From Halothiobacillus diazotrophicus (lineage in GTDB: Bacteria; Pseudomonadota; Gammaproteobacteria; Halothiobacillales; Halothiobacillaceae), in the NCBI RefSeq assembly GCF_001663815.1, contig NZ_CP016027.1, positions 1,364,001 to 1,428,000 of the forward strand: DNA of 64,000 nucleotides, written 5' to 3'. The notes under the pieces were generated by a model. The model saw only the letters and a list, made by a program, of their open reading frames with translations. It was not told where the DNA came from and made no database searches. Position 1 is the first letter of the stretch. Every line of letters starts with the position of its first letter. Positions 28,101 to 35,650 of this stretch are shown here, piece after piece. The position numbers were made by a program, and so were the translations under genes.

Positions 28101-29699
28101 GATTCCGCCCTACGGCTCGTCGGGTGGCAAGACGGCTCGGCCCATACCCAGCTTAAATACAACCCCGATGGCGACATCAGCCAACTGGTGCGCAACCGGC
28201 AAATCCTGGGGCTTGATTACAACCCGCAGGGGCGTCTCGCGAAGGTTGTCGAAGGTAACCAGACCGAACACTTCGATCTGGACACCAACGGAAATCGGCT
28301 CAGTCAAACTCAGCCATCCGGTCAAACAGAAACCTACAAATATCGGCACGCCAGTGACCAATTACTCGCCGCTGGCTCCCAGAGTTACCGCTACAACAGT
28401 GTCGGCGAACCCGTTCAGATCGAAACGGGAACCGACACCCGTCATCTCAATTACGGCCCGATGGGCGAACTCGACTCGGTGTCGACCCAACAGGCGGGCA
28501 AGAAGCCATCAATTGCGATTTACCACTATAACCAGGATCTGCAACGTATCGCCAAAACGGTGAACGGACAAACGACCTTTTTCCTATGGCAGGGTGGACG
28601 GATATCGGCAGAAGCCGATGCCCACGGCCACATTCGCACCCGTTACCTGTATTTAGGCAACCGCCCGGTAGAAGTCATCAAATACAACACGCGAGGCCAG
28701 CCCCATATCTATGCGGTGCTAACCGACCATCTCGGCGCGCCACTCGCAGTGGCCGACGAGCACAAAAACATCGTATGGCAAGCGCAATACAACATTTATG
28801 GCCGTGCCACCGTGCGCGATCACAGCCTGCATAGTGGGGCCAGCCCACCGACTAATGCGATCTCGCGAATCTTCGGCATTACCGACGCCCAAGACAATAT
28901 TCCCTCAGCAAACTTCCAATTCAACCTACGCCTCCCCGGCCAGTACGAAGATACCGAAACCGGCTACTACTACAACTTCCATCGCTACTACGACCCGAAA
29001 ACCGGCAGATACCTCACACCCGATCCCATAGGGCTGGAAGGGGGTACGAACCTCTATGGGTATGTGGATGGGAATCCGGTAATGGCAAGCGATCCGCTTG
29101 GATTGGATTGGGAGGCGGCAGACGGGAACGTTCCTGGATGGGCTAACCGGCTTATCGTGGGCTATCGTGTACACCAGATGTTTTCTAAATATATAAAAAA
29201 AAGAAATTTAGGATTCTTTACCGACTCTACTTACGATGGCACATTTGGCAGTCTGCGCCCTGATGTATACGACCCTATAGAAAAGAAAATCTGGGAATTG
29301 AAGCCGCTTGGCAATCGTGACAACCCAGCCGCCTATAAGATAATCACGAATCAAGTGGACAGATACGTGTCTATCGCCAACAGAGCAGTTAAAGTTAATG
29401 ACCCGCAGGCCCGGGAATGCGGGGGATGGAGCAAAGGAGCAACAAATGCTTTGTTTAATCAGGGTCAACGATTGGGGTATGTGCAAATTGGGGAAGGGCC
29501 GTTTCGTCGAGTCTACGAGATTACATTGTGGCGGGATAAAGCTAGCCATGGGGTTGACACAGGTCTGGTTTTTTATCGTGCTGATTTGATAGAAAATCCG
29601 GCAGGTAAATTTTTCGATTCTGTATTAAAAACCCTGGCCAATGCACCAGTAAAATGGGTTATCACACCACTACCCTTTCGCATACCAGTTTTACCCTAG
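25164..29699 (+). CDS. RHS-repeat polymorphic toxin 2, restriction-endonuclease-like C-terminus
   Basis: 1511 residues. The first ~560 residues are almost the same as RHS1 (DUF6531-like block and early YD repeats); the signal peptide itself differs. From about residue 560 the repeats diverge. The core ends 'YYDPKTGRYLTPDPIGLEGG' near residue 1286. The toxin tip (about 1310-1511) has 'RPDVYDPIEKKIWELKP', an Asp1367-x10-Glu1378-Leu-Lys1380 arrangement as in PD-(D/E)xK nucleases, so a DNase or RNase activity is inferred. The same palindrome ATAGATGGATCTAT (25152-25165) overlaps the start. The candidate immunity gene follows at 29721. Confidence 0.9.
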   Translation: MMNTNRRPLLLVFCQICCLALSAMTVFVPIEAHACGAGSSGATCGGAGVASLGNSSGTNQGGGNPINVITGNKFEQEVDLPALPGVLGLEIVRYYNSALASPQATGRTIGRGWRLSYETQLYPVRNTLQIMQADGTRIIFVRNAKDPSQCATKDPANGSVRELPSSEGGGYVWTWADGRKLRFNWQGKLVRITAATGEILRLQHNMAGELVKVTDPEGRSLTLHYPKASSGSPNGAVNPPFDGVHAIDSPVGRFVYTYGSPVPQGFTGDRGLLAANLSAVTLPNGVSRHYLYEDPRHPSFLTGLSVTAKAVDGVAPTSRRIRTWAYDKQGRGILSVLGKPRQLNDKGDVLPGTGIGQVDFAYPSPSKTVLTNSLGQKTVFTHTVIGQENRLLEVRGAGCTGCGTPNRRYGYDKQGRMIADTRLAPDGHPLSTTQTRRDALGRPIEIRQIEYLHGKPQPARLFVRYTYAGEAIEPNQIIRPSVVPGKEFVTHIAYNTVGQPTRVTESGFSPIDAQGHTQPTALSRTTTYTYRTINGRSLLTRIDGPLPDGPKQSPADSDITEIKWDKQGNFPTKIINPTGLTQQINTRDDAGRPTLVTNIDGQPTRLAYAYTGQATQIEHEQRKVQITYDARMQPVALQNNAGQTIRINYQPEQGKLSYTLPDGQTLAEHYNTEMRVTATDWLGHQGQTLGNPTRYHYDTQTGLLSGITQPSGLQISFNYNALGELNHWQQGKIKGQQHFDPMARLLSADVSGTKYSAGVDKRNGALALTLPTGAVHTQLTDDFGRVVQQTSPERGTRTARYDLTDHTIEVRDALRVMTARYDMAGRIVEREHKDLIDGRTQGVRYVWHGALLVEIDDDAQQTEYTYDQYSHRTSERITYKATPNAGATSYTTLYHYDQLGRLNRVKLPEGATLIYRFDAISRVVQTDYQPPALTEWAKASHQIWKNEGTRPLISNLKTDSAHGLLSFTHSNGERATARYDSALRLVGWQDGSAHTQLKYNPDGDISQLVRNRQILGLDYNPQGRLAKVVEGNQTEHFDLDTNGNRLSQTQPSGQTETYKYRHASDQLLAAGSQSYRYNSVGEPVQIETGTDTRHLNYGPMGELDSVSTQQAGKKPSIAIYHYNQDLQRIAKTVNGQTTFFLWQGGRISAEADAHGHIRTRYLYLGNRPVEVIKYNTRGQPHIYAVLTDHLGAPLAVADEHKNIVWQAQYNIYGRATVRDHSLHSGASPPTNAISRIFGITDAQDNIPSANFQFNLRLPGQYEDTETGYYYNFHRYYDPKTGRYLTPDPIGLEGGTNLYGYVDGNPVMASDPLGLDWEAADGNVPGWANRLIVGYRVHQMFSKYIKKRNLGFFTDSTYDGTFGSLRPDVYDPIEKKIWELKPLGNRDNPAAYKIITNQVDRYVSIANRAVKVNDPQARECGGWSKGATNALFNQGQRLGYVQIGEGPFRRVYEITLWRDKASHGVDTGLVFYRADLIENPAGKFFDSVLKTLANAPVKWVITPLPFRIPVLP

Positions 29700-29720
29700 T
29701 CCTTAGCGAGGTACTGATGA

Positions 29721-30644
29721 ATGGAAAATGAAAGCAGGCAACTGCCGGTAGCATTGACCCAGAGTGCAGAATATGCAGACCAATGGCACACCTACTTCAG
29801 CAGCGTCAAACCGATCGACGACGCCTTCATCGCCCGCGGCTTTAAGGCCGTCAAGGCTTATATAGATCGCGATGAGGAACTTTGCGGAACGGGAAGCTAT
29901 GCCACGATGATCTATCAACTTTCTCATCAACAGAAAATCGACGAGTGGCGGACAGTGGGCGATGCCTTATTTCAAGAAATGATGGTTTATGAGGAGCAAG
30001 GCGAGATAATCCCAAGTGGCTACATAAAACGTATTATCGATCATCCCGTTTTGGCATGCCACGCCAAGCTGAATTTATTAAGCCGGTGCTTTAAAGAAGA
30101 ATATTATTCGCGTGTTATACCTCATTTGCCAGCCCTACGCGATGCAAGACTGGAAGAGCGCAGGCAGTTAGCTACAATATGGGGACAGCAGCCCCTTGCG
30201 CGACTTCAAGAGAATAGTGCCATTAACTTACGCAAGGAAGTAATGAACAGCGTATTCACCGATGCGTTTGGTGCTTTGGGCTTCGAGAAACGAAGCACAA
30301 AGGCAGGTGTGATTCGCATGCATAAACCCCTTACGAGTCAATTCGCAATGATTGTAGAGCCGGATAATTACTGTTTGCTTCGCAGGGGTATTTGCGACTC
30401 CGGGGAGAAATACGATGAACTATATGGCGCCGATAATTTGAACTGGATGACATATATAGGCTCGACCAATAAAAAAGACCGAACCAATTGGCTGACCTTC
30501 ATCCCTCCTTTCCATAGTTACCCTTTTTCTCTTTACGGATACTTCAGAAGCACCCATGAGATGGAGGTTTCAATCAGGGCAAAGGCTTTGATATATGAGT
30601 TACTCATCTCTCCTTTTGAGAAAATATTTAAGAAATATGGATAA
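29721..30644 (+). CDS. Cytosolic candidate immunity protein for RHS toxin 2
   Basis: 307 residues, no signal peptide, mostly helical in its first half. GAGG lies about 10 bases before ATG 29721, and the gene starts 21 bp after RHS2. A cytosolic protein directly downstream of a nuclease-type RHS tip fits an immunity role. No named family is recognised, so function is inferred from position alone. Its GC content is lower than that of flanking housekeeping genes, as for the toxin tip. Confidence 0.65.
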   Translation: MENESRQLPVALTQSAEYADQWHTYFSSVKPIDDAFIARGFKAVKAYIDRDEELCGTGSYATMIYQLSHQQKIDEWRTVGDALFQEMMVYEEQGEIIPSGYIKRIIDHPVLACHAKLNLLSRCFKEEYYSRVIPHLPALRDARLEERRQLATIWGQQPLARLQENSAINLRKEVMNSVFTDAFGALGFEKRSTKAGVIRMHKPLTSQFAMIVEPDNYCLLRRGICDSGEKYDELYGADNLNWMTYIGSTNKKDRTNWLTFIPPFHSYPFSLYGYFRSTHEMEVSIRAKALIYELLISPFEKIFKKYG

Positions 30645-30660
30645 ATAGGGCCGGACAACT

Positions 30661-30899
30661 GGGGTCTATCTTAGGATTTTGCAGGGCAAGGGCGTGTCAG
30701 ATCGTCTAAACTGAGCCTGTGATGAGGGTGTGGCTCATGGGGTTCGCGCCTCTTCTCGGATGCTCAACTCTGAAATGCCGCCCTCGTCACCCTGCATCAT
30801 CCGAAACGTCTGCCGTGGATGATGCCAGCCGAACCGGCCGTGGCTACGAGATAGACAAGACGTTGGATGATTACCAACCTTGTTTTTCTGGAGGATGCC
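30661..30899 (+). ncRNA. IS110 left-end non-coding region, bridge-RNA candidate (truncated copy)
   Basis: About 240 bases without a gene between the element edge and the transposase start. In IS110-group elements (IS621 is the studied case) this region encodes the bridge RNA that guides target and donor recognition. The region is conserved with the intact copy at 35651-35885 apart from a few substitutions near the transposase start. Identity as an RNA rests on family knowledge; I did not fold it. Confidence 0.4.
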
Positions 30900-31364
30900 A
30901 TGAACGACAGCATTCGTGTGGCCGTTGATGTCGGTAGCCGTCAGCATCGGGTGGCGGTCAGTGACGCGACCGGGCACCTGCTCGATGAATTTTCCATCGA
31001 CCATCATCACCTCGGTTTTTCCCATTTTTTTGATCGCGTCGGGCGCCATGGCGCCGCCGATGTACGCGTAGCGATGGAAGGTTTTAATGGTTGGGCCCGG
31101 CCGTTGGATCAGGCGGTGCTCGCCCGCGGTTGGCGTCTTTACAACGTCAACAACCTCAAATTGGCTCGGTACAAGGAGATTTTCCCCGCGCCGGCCAAGA
31201 CCGATGCCATCGATGCCCGGCGCATGCTCGAATTGTTCTCCCTGGCCGAGCAGCGTCCCTTGGCACGTAATGCGCTGGTGGAGATCCAATCGGCCAGCGC
31301 GGCCCAACGCCAACTCAAATACCTGACGCGCCGCCGACGTATTCTCGTGACCGAACGCGCTCAG
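30661..31364 (+). mobile_element. Truncated IS110-family element
   Basis: The sequence from 'ggggtctatcttagg' through the first ~154 codons of the transposase matches the intact element at 34447-35885 in inverted orientation, with a handful of differences. Similarity stops at 31364, where the sequence passes into 'gatcaatagggtcagag', a repeat also found next to the intact copy. The right end is missing, so it cannot move by itself. Confidence 0.85.
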
Positions 31365-31409
31365 AGATCAATAGGGTCAGAGCCATTGATAATCAAATTG
31401 CCGAACTAA
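30900..31409 (+). pseudogene. IS110-family transposase, N-terminal fragment
   Basis: Begins 'MNDSIRVAVDVGSRQHRVAV' (first Asp of the RuvC-like DEDD site), as in the intact copy. It follows that protein to 'VTERAQR' (about residue 154), then runs into 15 unrelated codons and TAA at 31407-31409. The C-terminal domain with the catalytic serine is absent, so it should be inactive. Confidence 0.85.
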
Positions 31410-31577
31410 TTATTTTATCACCGCACGCAAATTTAGCCTACTTAACCAGGAACCAGGAACCAGGAACCAGGAACCAGGAACCAGGAACCAGGAACCAGCT
31501 TCCTTATTGCATTTAGATCATACTTTGTCAACCACATGATCCAATCTGAAGCCTTTTTAATCAAGTAATCAATGGCT
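31366..31577 (+). repeat. Dispersed repeat R1, paired with R2
   Basis: A ~200-base stretch starting 'gatcaatagggtcagag' and ending near 'taatcaatggctctga'. It matches 34271-34447 with the same order of blocks: 'acgcaaatttagcctactta', the heptamer array, 'catttagatcatactttg', 'ccacatgatccaatctgaag'. No coding frame. R2 abuts the right end of the intact IS110 element. R1 follows the truncated element. Confidence 0.75.
31444..31498. repeat. Heptamer tandem repeat, unit AACCAGG
   Basis: Seven exact copies of AACCAGG and a final partial unit (AACCAG) in direct tandem, inside repeat R1. The sister repeat R2 (about 34350) has only one unit plus a partial one, so the array has expanded here, most simply by slippage. 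The spacing is far too short for CRISPR. Confidence 0.9.
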
Positions 31578-31650
31578 CTGACACCATTGATCCAATCTGA
31601 ACCCATTGATCCAATGAAACCACTCAAACTCAACTAAGGATCATCACGCG

Positions 31651-32283
31651 ATGAAAATCACTCGATATCTATTAATCACACTGGTTTTAGTCATCATGGT
31701 GGTCGGGCGGCAGGCTGCATCCGCCGAAACCGCAACGGCAGGAAGCATGACCGATCAGGAAATCCTTCAGCGATTCCAATTAATGAAGCCGCAGCAATGT
31801 AAACGAGTTGGGCAAAAAAATGAACCGCCCGAGCATATCGACACGCCTGTATATGGTGAGCGGTTTCACCTAGACCTAGATGGCGATGGCACATGCGAAA
31901 TACTAGATGTGTGGGTTGATCGAGTCACTCCTGATCCAGACGATTATCGCCTGGATGGGATGAGCGCCATTTATAGGTACCACAAGAAACATTGGGTTCA
32001 GTCCTATGGACTGCCATGTAAACCAGAATATCAAATCTTTGACAGGGAAAATAAGACGATATATTACCTACTCGATTTTCACGGCAATACTTATAACAGC
32101 GCTGAAGGTATTTATTATATGGATGGTGGGTGGGAAATTAGTCATGCTGGACTACGTGGCGGAATTCGGCCATGTAGTGTCAGCTTTGTGTGCAAGGGCG
32201 TGAATTTCGAACATGTTGCCAACGTACTCTTGAAAAAGCAAAAGTCCGCCGAAGCTAATAAGCTGGAATCCAAAAAGCAATGA
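31651..32283 (+). CDS. Exported protein, possible orphan immunity protein
   Basis: 210 residues with a Sec signal ('LLITLVLVIMVVG...ASAE'). The mature part includes 'HLDLDGDGTCEILDVWV', close in pattern to 'HWIDINGDGECDIISGG' of the exported immunity candidates at 23243 and 33020, and a Lys-rich C-terminus. No toxin gene precedes it; repeat debris does. I infer an orphan immunity protein of the periplasmic type. A weak AAGGA precedes ATG 31651. Confidence 0.6.
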   Translation: MKITRYLLITLVLVIMVVGRQAASAETATAGSMTDQEILQRFQLMKPQQCKRVGQKNEPPEHIDTPVYGERFHLDLDGDGTCEILDVWVDRVTPDPDDYRLDGMSAIYRYHKKHWVQSYGLPCKPEYQIFDRENKTIYYLLDFHGNTYNSAEGIYYMDGGWEISHAGLRGGIRPCSVSFVCKGVNFEHVANVLLKKQKSAEANKLESKKQ

Positions 32284-32328
32284 GATTATTGGGATACACC
32301 TTTTTAATCAACGACAATTGGGGTCGAC

Positions 32329-32497
32329 AACTGGGGTCAGAGTAAAATTAAACATGACTTCATGTCCCTTGGCTTCCGCCCTCGCCGTTATGTCAGCGTC
32401 CGGAACTCGATAATCTCGGTAAACTAGCCATCGCGAATTTCTTTCTCTGAAGGGATTTCATAACTCAGAAGTCGGTAATTTTACTCTGACCCCAATT
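32329..32497. repeat. 169-bp inverted-repeat element, copy A
   Basis: Ends are a 22-bp inverted repeat (aactggggtcagagtaaaat at 32329, its complement ending at 32497) with one mismatch. The interior is conserved among three copies here (A, B, C): 'catgacttcatgtccctt', 'ccggaactcgataa', 'tctctgaagggatttcataa'. No coding capacity. It resembles a MITE or a REP/BIME-type unit. It ends 20 bp before the ORF at 32518. Confidence 0.8.
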
Positions 32498-32517
32498 ATT
32501 CGCGATAGGAGAAAGTC

Positions 32518-32754
32518 ATGTGGAAGTGTATTGGTTGGGTCGCTGATGGAGAACCCCTGACCATCGATGGGGTAAACGTGTGGAATTATAAATGGAAAAT
32601 GCTAGATAAGATGGTGACCGTGAAGGATCCTCTTTATGGAAAAGAGCACAAATTTGAAGTTTGGAGAATAGAACCAGGTAAGGGGAAATATCCCATAGAA
32701 TTCGCGGCAGGAGAATTTTCTAACTTAATATGGGGCTTTTACGTAGAGATATGA
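32518..32754 (+). CDS. Small protein between two inverted-repeat elements, function unknown
   Basis: 78 residues, no signal peptide, Trp-rich ('MWKCIGWVADGEPL', 'VWNYKWKML', 'IWGFYVEI'). AGGAG lies 6 bases before ATG 32518, so translation is plausible. It may be another displaced immunity protein. It is flanked by copies A and B of the 169-bp repeat, separated by only 20 and 5 bases, as if carried between them. Confidence 0.5.
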   Translation: MWKCIGWVADGEPLTIDGVNVWNYKWKMLDKMVTVKDPLYGKEHKFEVWRIEPGKGKYPIEFAAGEFSNLIWGFYVEI

Positions 32755-32759
32755 TCGAC

Positions 32760-32927
32760 AATTGTGGTCAGAGTAAAATTAAACATGACTTCATGTCCCT
32801 TTGCTTCCACTCTCGCTGTTTTGTCAGCGACCGGAACTCGATAATCTCGGTAAACTAGCCATCGCGAATCTCTTTCTCTGAAGGGATTTCATAACTCAGA
32901 AGTCGGTAATTTTACTCTGACCCAATT
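32760..32927. repeat. 169-bp inverted-repeat element, copy B
   Basis: Starts 'aattgtggtcagagtaaaat' and ends 'taattttactctgacccaat' with the same interior blocks as copies A and C. It carries a few substitutions and a one-base deletion in its right terminal repeat. It lies between the 78-residue ORF and the orphan RHS1 tail. Confidence 0.8.
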
Positions 32928-32932
32928 ATTCG

Positions 32933-33020
32933 CAACAGTGTAGTTAAATACTGGAAACAAGCCGACTGCATCAATATAGATACCACACGATTCAGCCTAG
33001 ACCCCAAGCGAACCCCTTAA
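32933..33020 (+). pseudogene. Orphan 3' end of an RHS1-type toxin gene
   Basis: Reads 'VVKYWKQADCINIDTTRFSL' and onward to the stop at 33018-33020, matching the last ~28 codons of RHS1 (23157-23243) almost base for base. It breaks off upstream at copy B of the 169-bp repeat. The rest of the toxin is missing. It ends in the same one-base TAATG overlap with the immunity gene. Confidence 0.85.
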
Positions 33021-33736
33021 TGAGAAAATTAATTATGCGCCCGCTCATTTTATTATTTATTGCACTTAGCCTGTCCGCAGCCCTAACGCCTGCAGCATCC
33101 GCACTACAAGAAAGTGATCTGACAACTACACCACCCTTTTGCAAGGGGAAAATAGAACACCCAAGGGACGATAAAGGAGAACTTATAACGGATCCCCACT
33201 GGATAGATATCAACGGTGACGGGGAATGCGACATCATCTCAGGAGGAGAAGAACTAAGCACTGGAGTCATTAAAAACCCTGACTCATATTATTTCCAAAA
33301 AAATAGAAATTTTGCTTACCAGGGCGTTTTCCCAGAAGGGGATAAAGGAATCTTAGCGATTTATTACGTTAAATCTGAAAAGAGGCCATACCTCGTAACA
33401 CAGCATACGGATTCTCTCAGCACTGGGGCACCATCGATTCTACGATGGAACCCCAAGAAAAAAAATTTCTCTGGAGTAGAATTATGGATTAATGGAGATC
33501 CAGCAGCACTAACCGTCCTAAAATTCCACGTAAACCACTTAATTAAGCTAACCAAAATAGCAATTAAAGAACATAACGGCGGAACAGCATCACTCTATGA
33601 CGATTTGGCTGACTTTGTTGCAAATGCAGTCTCGGACACCTATTTACCTGAAGCCGTGCAACACTATTTTCAACAAAAACAAGAACTACTAGGAGACTTA
33701 ATTAGAGAGGCGAACCTTAAAGGGTACATTCAATAA
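33020..33736 (+). CDS. Exported immunity-protein paralog, orphaned
   Basis: 238 residues, about three quarters identical by eye to the immunity candidate at 23243-23956. It has the same Sec signal ('LSLSAALTPAASA'), the same 'PHWIDINGDGECDIISGG' and the same C-terminus 'GDLIREANLKGYIQ'. Divergence is greatest in the middle third. Its toxin gene is reduced to a tail. It may protect against a related toxin from neighbours; that is inference. Confidence 0.75.
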   Translation: MRKLIMRPLILLFIALSLSAALTPAASALQESDLTTTPPFCKGKIEHPRDDKGELITDPHWIDINGDGECDIISGGEELSTGVIKNPDSYYFQKNRNFAYQGVFPEGDKGILAIYYVKSEKRPYLVTQHTDSLSTGAPSILRWNPKKKNFSGVELWINGDPAALTVLKFHVNHLIKLTKIAIKEHNGGTASLYDDLADFVANAVSDTYLPEAVQHYFQQKQELLGDLIREANLKGYIQ

Positions 33737-33777
33737 CACAAGTATTCTGCTCAATCCCCGCAGATCAATCCAAGCCT

Positions 33778-33936
33778 AAGCCCGACGGAGCCGGTTGCCC
33801 TCATTGTTTGGACATCGATAATGGCAAACTCAGGCTGACCTGGGATGCGGCCGGGCATCTGACCGCTATCGACACGGCCGACGGTCAACGCCTGGCAACC
33901 TACACCTACTATGCCGAGGGACGACGCGATCAATAG
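33778..33936 (+). pseudogene. Remnant of an RHS core
   Basis: One frame reads 'PDGAGCPHCLDIDNGKLRLT', then 'TYTYYAEGRRDQ', then TAG at 33934-33936. It is clearly related to the RHS1 core near 20900-21040 and to the shorter scrap at 23974. It has no start codon or 5' part. It stops 9 bases before copy C of the 169-bp repeat. Confidence 0.75.
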
Positions 33937-33945
33937 GTTCACGAC

Positions 33946-34114
33946 AATTTGGGTCAGAGTAAAATTAAACATGACTTCATGTCCCTTGGCTTACGCCCTC
34001 GCCGTTTTGTCAGCGTCCGGAACTCGATAAACTCGGTAAACTTGCCATCGCGAAGCTCTTTCTCTGAAGGGATTTCATAACTCAGAAGTCGGTAATTTTA
34101 CTCCGACCCCAATT
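33946..34114. repeat. 169-bp inverted-repeat element, copy C
   Basis: Left end 'aatttgggtcagagtaaaat', right end ending 'ctccgaccccaatt', with the same interior blocks as copies A and B. It inserts or lies directly after the RHS core remnant. Length is the same as copy A. Confidence 0.8.
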
Positions 34115-34175
34115 ATTTCAACAAATCCCTTACGATATAATTTGTGTTGAGATATCGACGGTTGAGGACGATTGG

Positions 34176-34265
34176 ATGCGGAAGAACGGCCAGCTGAGTT
34201 TTACGGATGCGGAGTTGAGGCTGAAGAAGAAGCAGACCCGTCGAAGGATCAATAGGGATCAATAG
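34176..34265 (+). pseudogene. IS5-family transposase N-terminal scrap
   Basis: Thirty codons including the stop, with 'GQLSFTDAELRLKKKQTRRR'. This resembles the start of IS5-group transposases ('QLSFA-x-AE', then Lys/Arg-rich 'TRRE'). It runs into the 'gatcaataggg' repeat and stops at TAG 34263. No more of the element is present. Confidence 0.5.
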
Positions 34266-34270
34266 GGTGG

Positions 34271-34447
34271 GATCAATAGGGTCAGAGTCGTTGATAACCC
34301 ACTTGCTGAACACATTCATTTGCCACGGAACGCAAATTTAGCCTACTTAACCAGGAACCAGCTCCCTTATTACATTTAGATCATACTTTGCCAACCACAT
34401 GATCCAATCTGAAGCCTTTTTAATCAAAATAATCAATGACTCTGAAC
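34271..34447 (+). repeat. Dispersed repeat R2, paired with R1
   Basis: Partner of 31366-31577 (see R1): same blocks, a short heptamer stretch, and an end at 'aatcaatgactctga' (34445), where the IS110 right end begins. It contains no gene. Confidence 0.75.
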
Positions 34448-34462
34448 ATCCCTCTTGTATTT

Positions 34463-35650
34463 TCAAGTTGTTTTCGCCGTTATTCTGTAATCACGTTGCT
34501 TCGTGAGCATACGCCAGATCACACGCGTCAAATGGCGGCCCAAGGCTCTGACGGCTTGGTTGTGTCGTTTTCCCTGACTTCGTTTACGCTCGTAGAAGGT
34601 CCGTGACTGCTCGACGCACCGCATGTGCCTGACCACGCAGGTCATCATGGCACTTTGACATCGGGTGTTGACGCATTTGGGCAAGGCGGCGCGTTGCATC
34701 ATGCCGGAACTTCGATCCAGGGGGGCCATACCCAAGTACAAGGCGAGGCTGGCCTCGCTGTTGAATCGCGATAGATTGCCGATTTCCCCGGATAGTTCTG
34801 CCGCGCTGATCGGGCCGAATCCCGGTATCGTGCACAGGCGCTGCGTCATCGGGCAATCAGCTGCTGTGGCTTCGATGCGCTGATTCAGTGCGTTCAGGCG
34901 CTCATCGAGTTCGAGTATGGCCTGGGCGTCGGCGACGATATCGGCATCGTACAGGTCGATATCTGGGCCGAAGGTGGCCTGCGCCTGCCAGGTGCGTATG
35001 CGTGGTGCCGTTTTTGCGCCGACCCCAGGCAGGGCTGCGATCGTTTTCGCCTGCAATCGGGGCAATGCCGTCAGGCGCTGGCGACACGTGAGGAAACGAA
35101 GAAACCAGCGGTTGGAAACGGCGCCCGTGAGGGCCAACAAGTCGGGACAGACCGCCTGCAGATCGACGCGAAGACGGACCAAGCGCTGAGCGCGTTCGGT
35201 CACGAGAATACGTCGGCGGCGCGTCAGGTATTTGAGTTGGCGTTGGGCCGCGCTGGCCGATTGGATCTCCACCAGCGCATTACGTGCCAAGGGACGCTGC
35301 TCGGCCAGGGAGAACAATTCGAGCATGCGCCGGGCATCGATGGCATCGGTCTTGGCCGGCGCTGGGAAAATCTCCTTGTACCGAGCCAATTTGAGGTTGT
35401 TGACGTTGTATAGACGCCAGCCGCGGGCGAGCACCGCCTGATCCAACGGCCGGGCCCAGCCATTAAAACCTTCCATCGCTACGCGTACATCGGCGGCGCC
35501 ATGGCGCCCGACGCGATCAAAAAACTGGGAAAAACCGAGGTGATGATGGTCGATGGAAAATTCATCGAGCAGGTGCCCGGTCGCGTCACTGACCGCCACC
35601 CGATGCTGACGGCTACCGACATCAACGGCCACACGAATGCTGTCGTTCAT
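34463..35650 (-). CDS. IS110-family transposase (DEDD plus serine recombinase)
   Basis: 395 residues from ATG 35650 (GGAGG 6 bases upstream). The N-terminal RuvC-like domain shows Asp10 in 'VAVDVGSRQHRVAV' and 'KTDAIDARRM'. The C-terminal transposase_20 domain shows 'TIPGFGPISAAELSGEIG' and 'LALYLGMAPLDRSSGMM', with the catalytic-serine region at the end. It moves the element by a site-specific recombination guided, in the studied members, by a bridge RNA from the same element. No frame damage is seen. Confidence 0.93.
   Translation of the reverse strand: MNDSIRVAVDVGSRQHRVAVSDATGHLLDEFSIDHHHLGFSQFFDRVGRHGAADVRVAMEGFNGWARPLDQAVLARGWRLYNVNNLKLARYKEIFPAPAKTDAIDARRMLELFSLAEQRPLARNALVEIQSASAAQRQLKYLTRRRRILVTERAQRLVRLRVDLQAVCPDLLALTGAVSNRWFLRFLTCRQRLTALPRLQAKTIAALPGVGAKTAPRIRTWQAQATFGPDIDLYDADIVADAQAILELDERLNALNQRIEATAADCPMTQRLCTIPGFGPISAAELSGEIGNLSRFNSEASLALYLGMAPLDRSSGMMQRAALPKCVNTRCQSAMMTCVVRHMRCVEQSRTFYERKRSQGKRHNQAVRALGRHLTRVIWRMLTKQRDYRITAKTT

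Noticed and set aside
31444-31498. Possible CRISPR-like array
   Set aside because: The unit is 7 bp in direct tandem with no spacers, so it is a simple sequence repeat.
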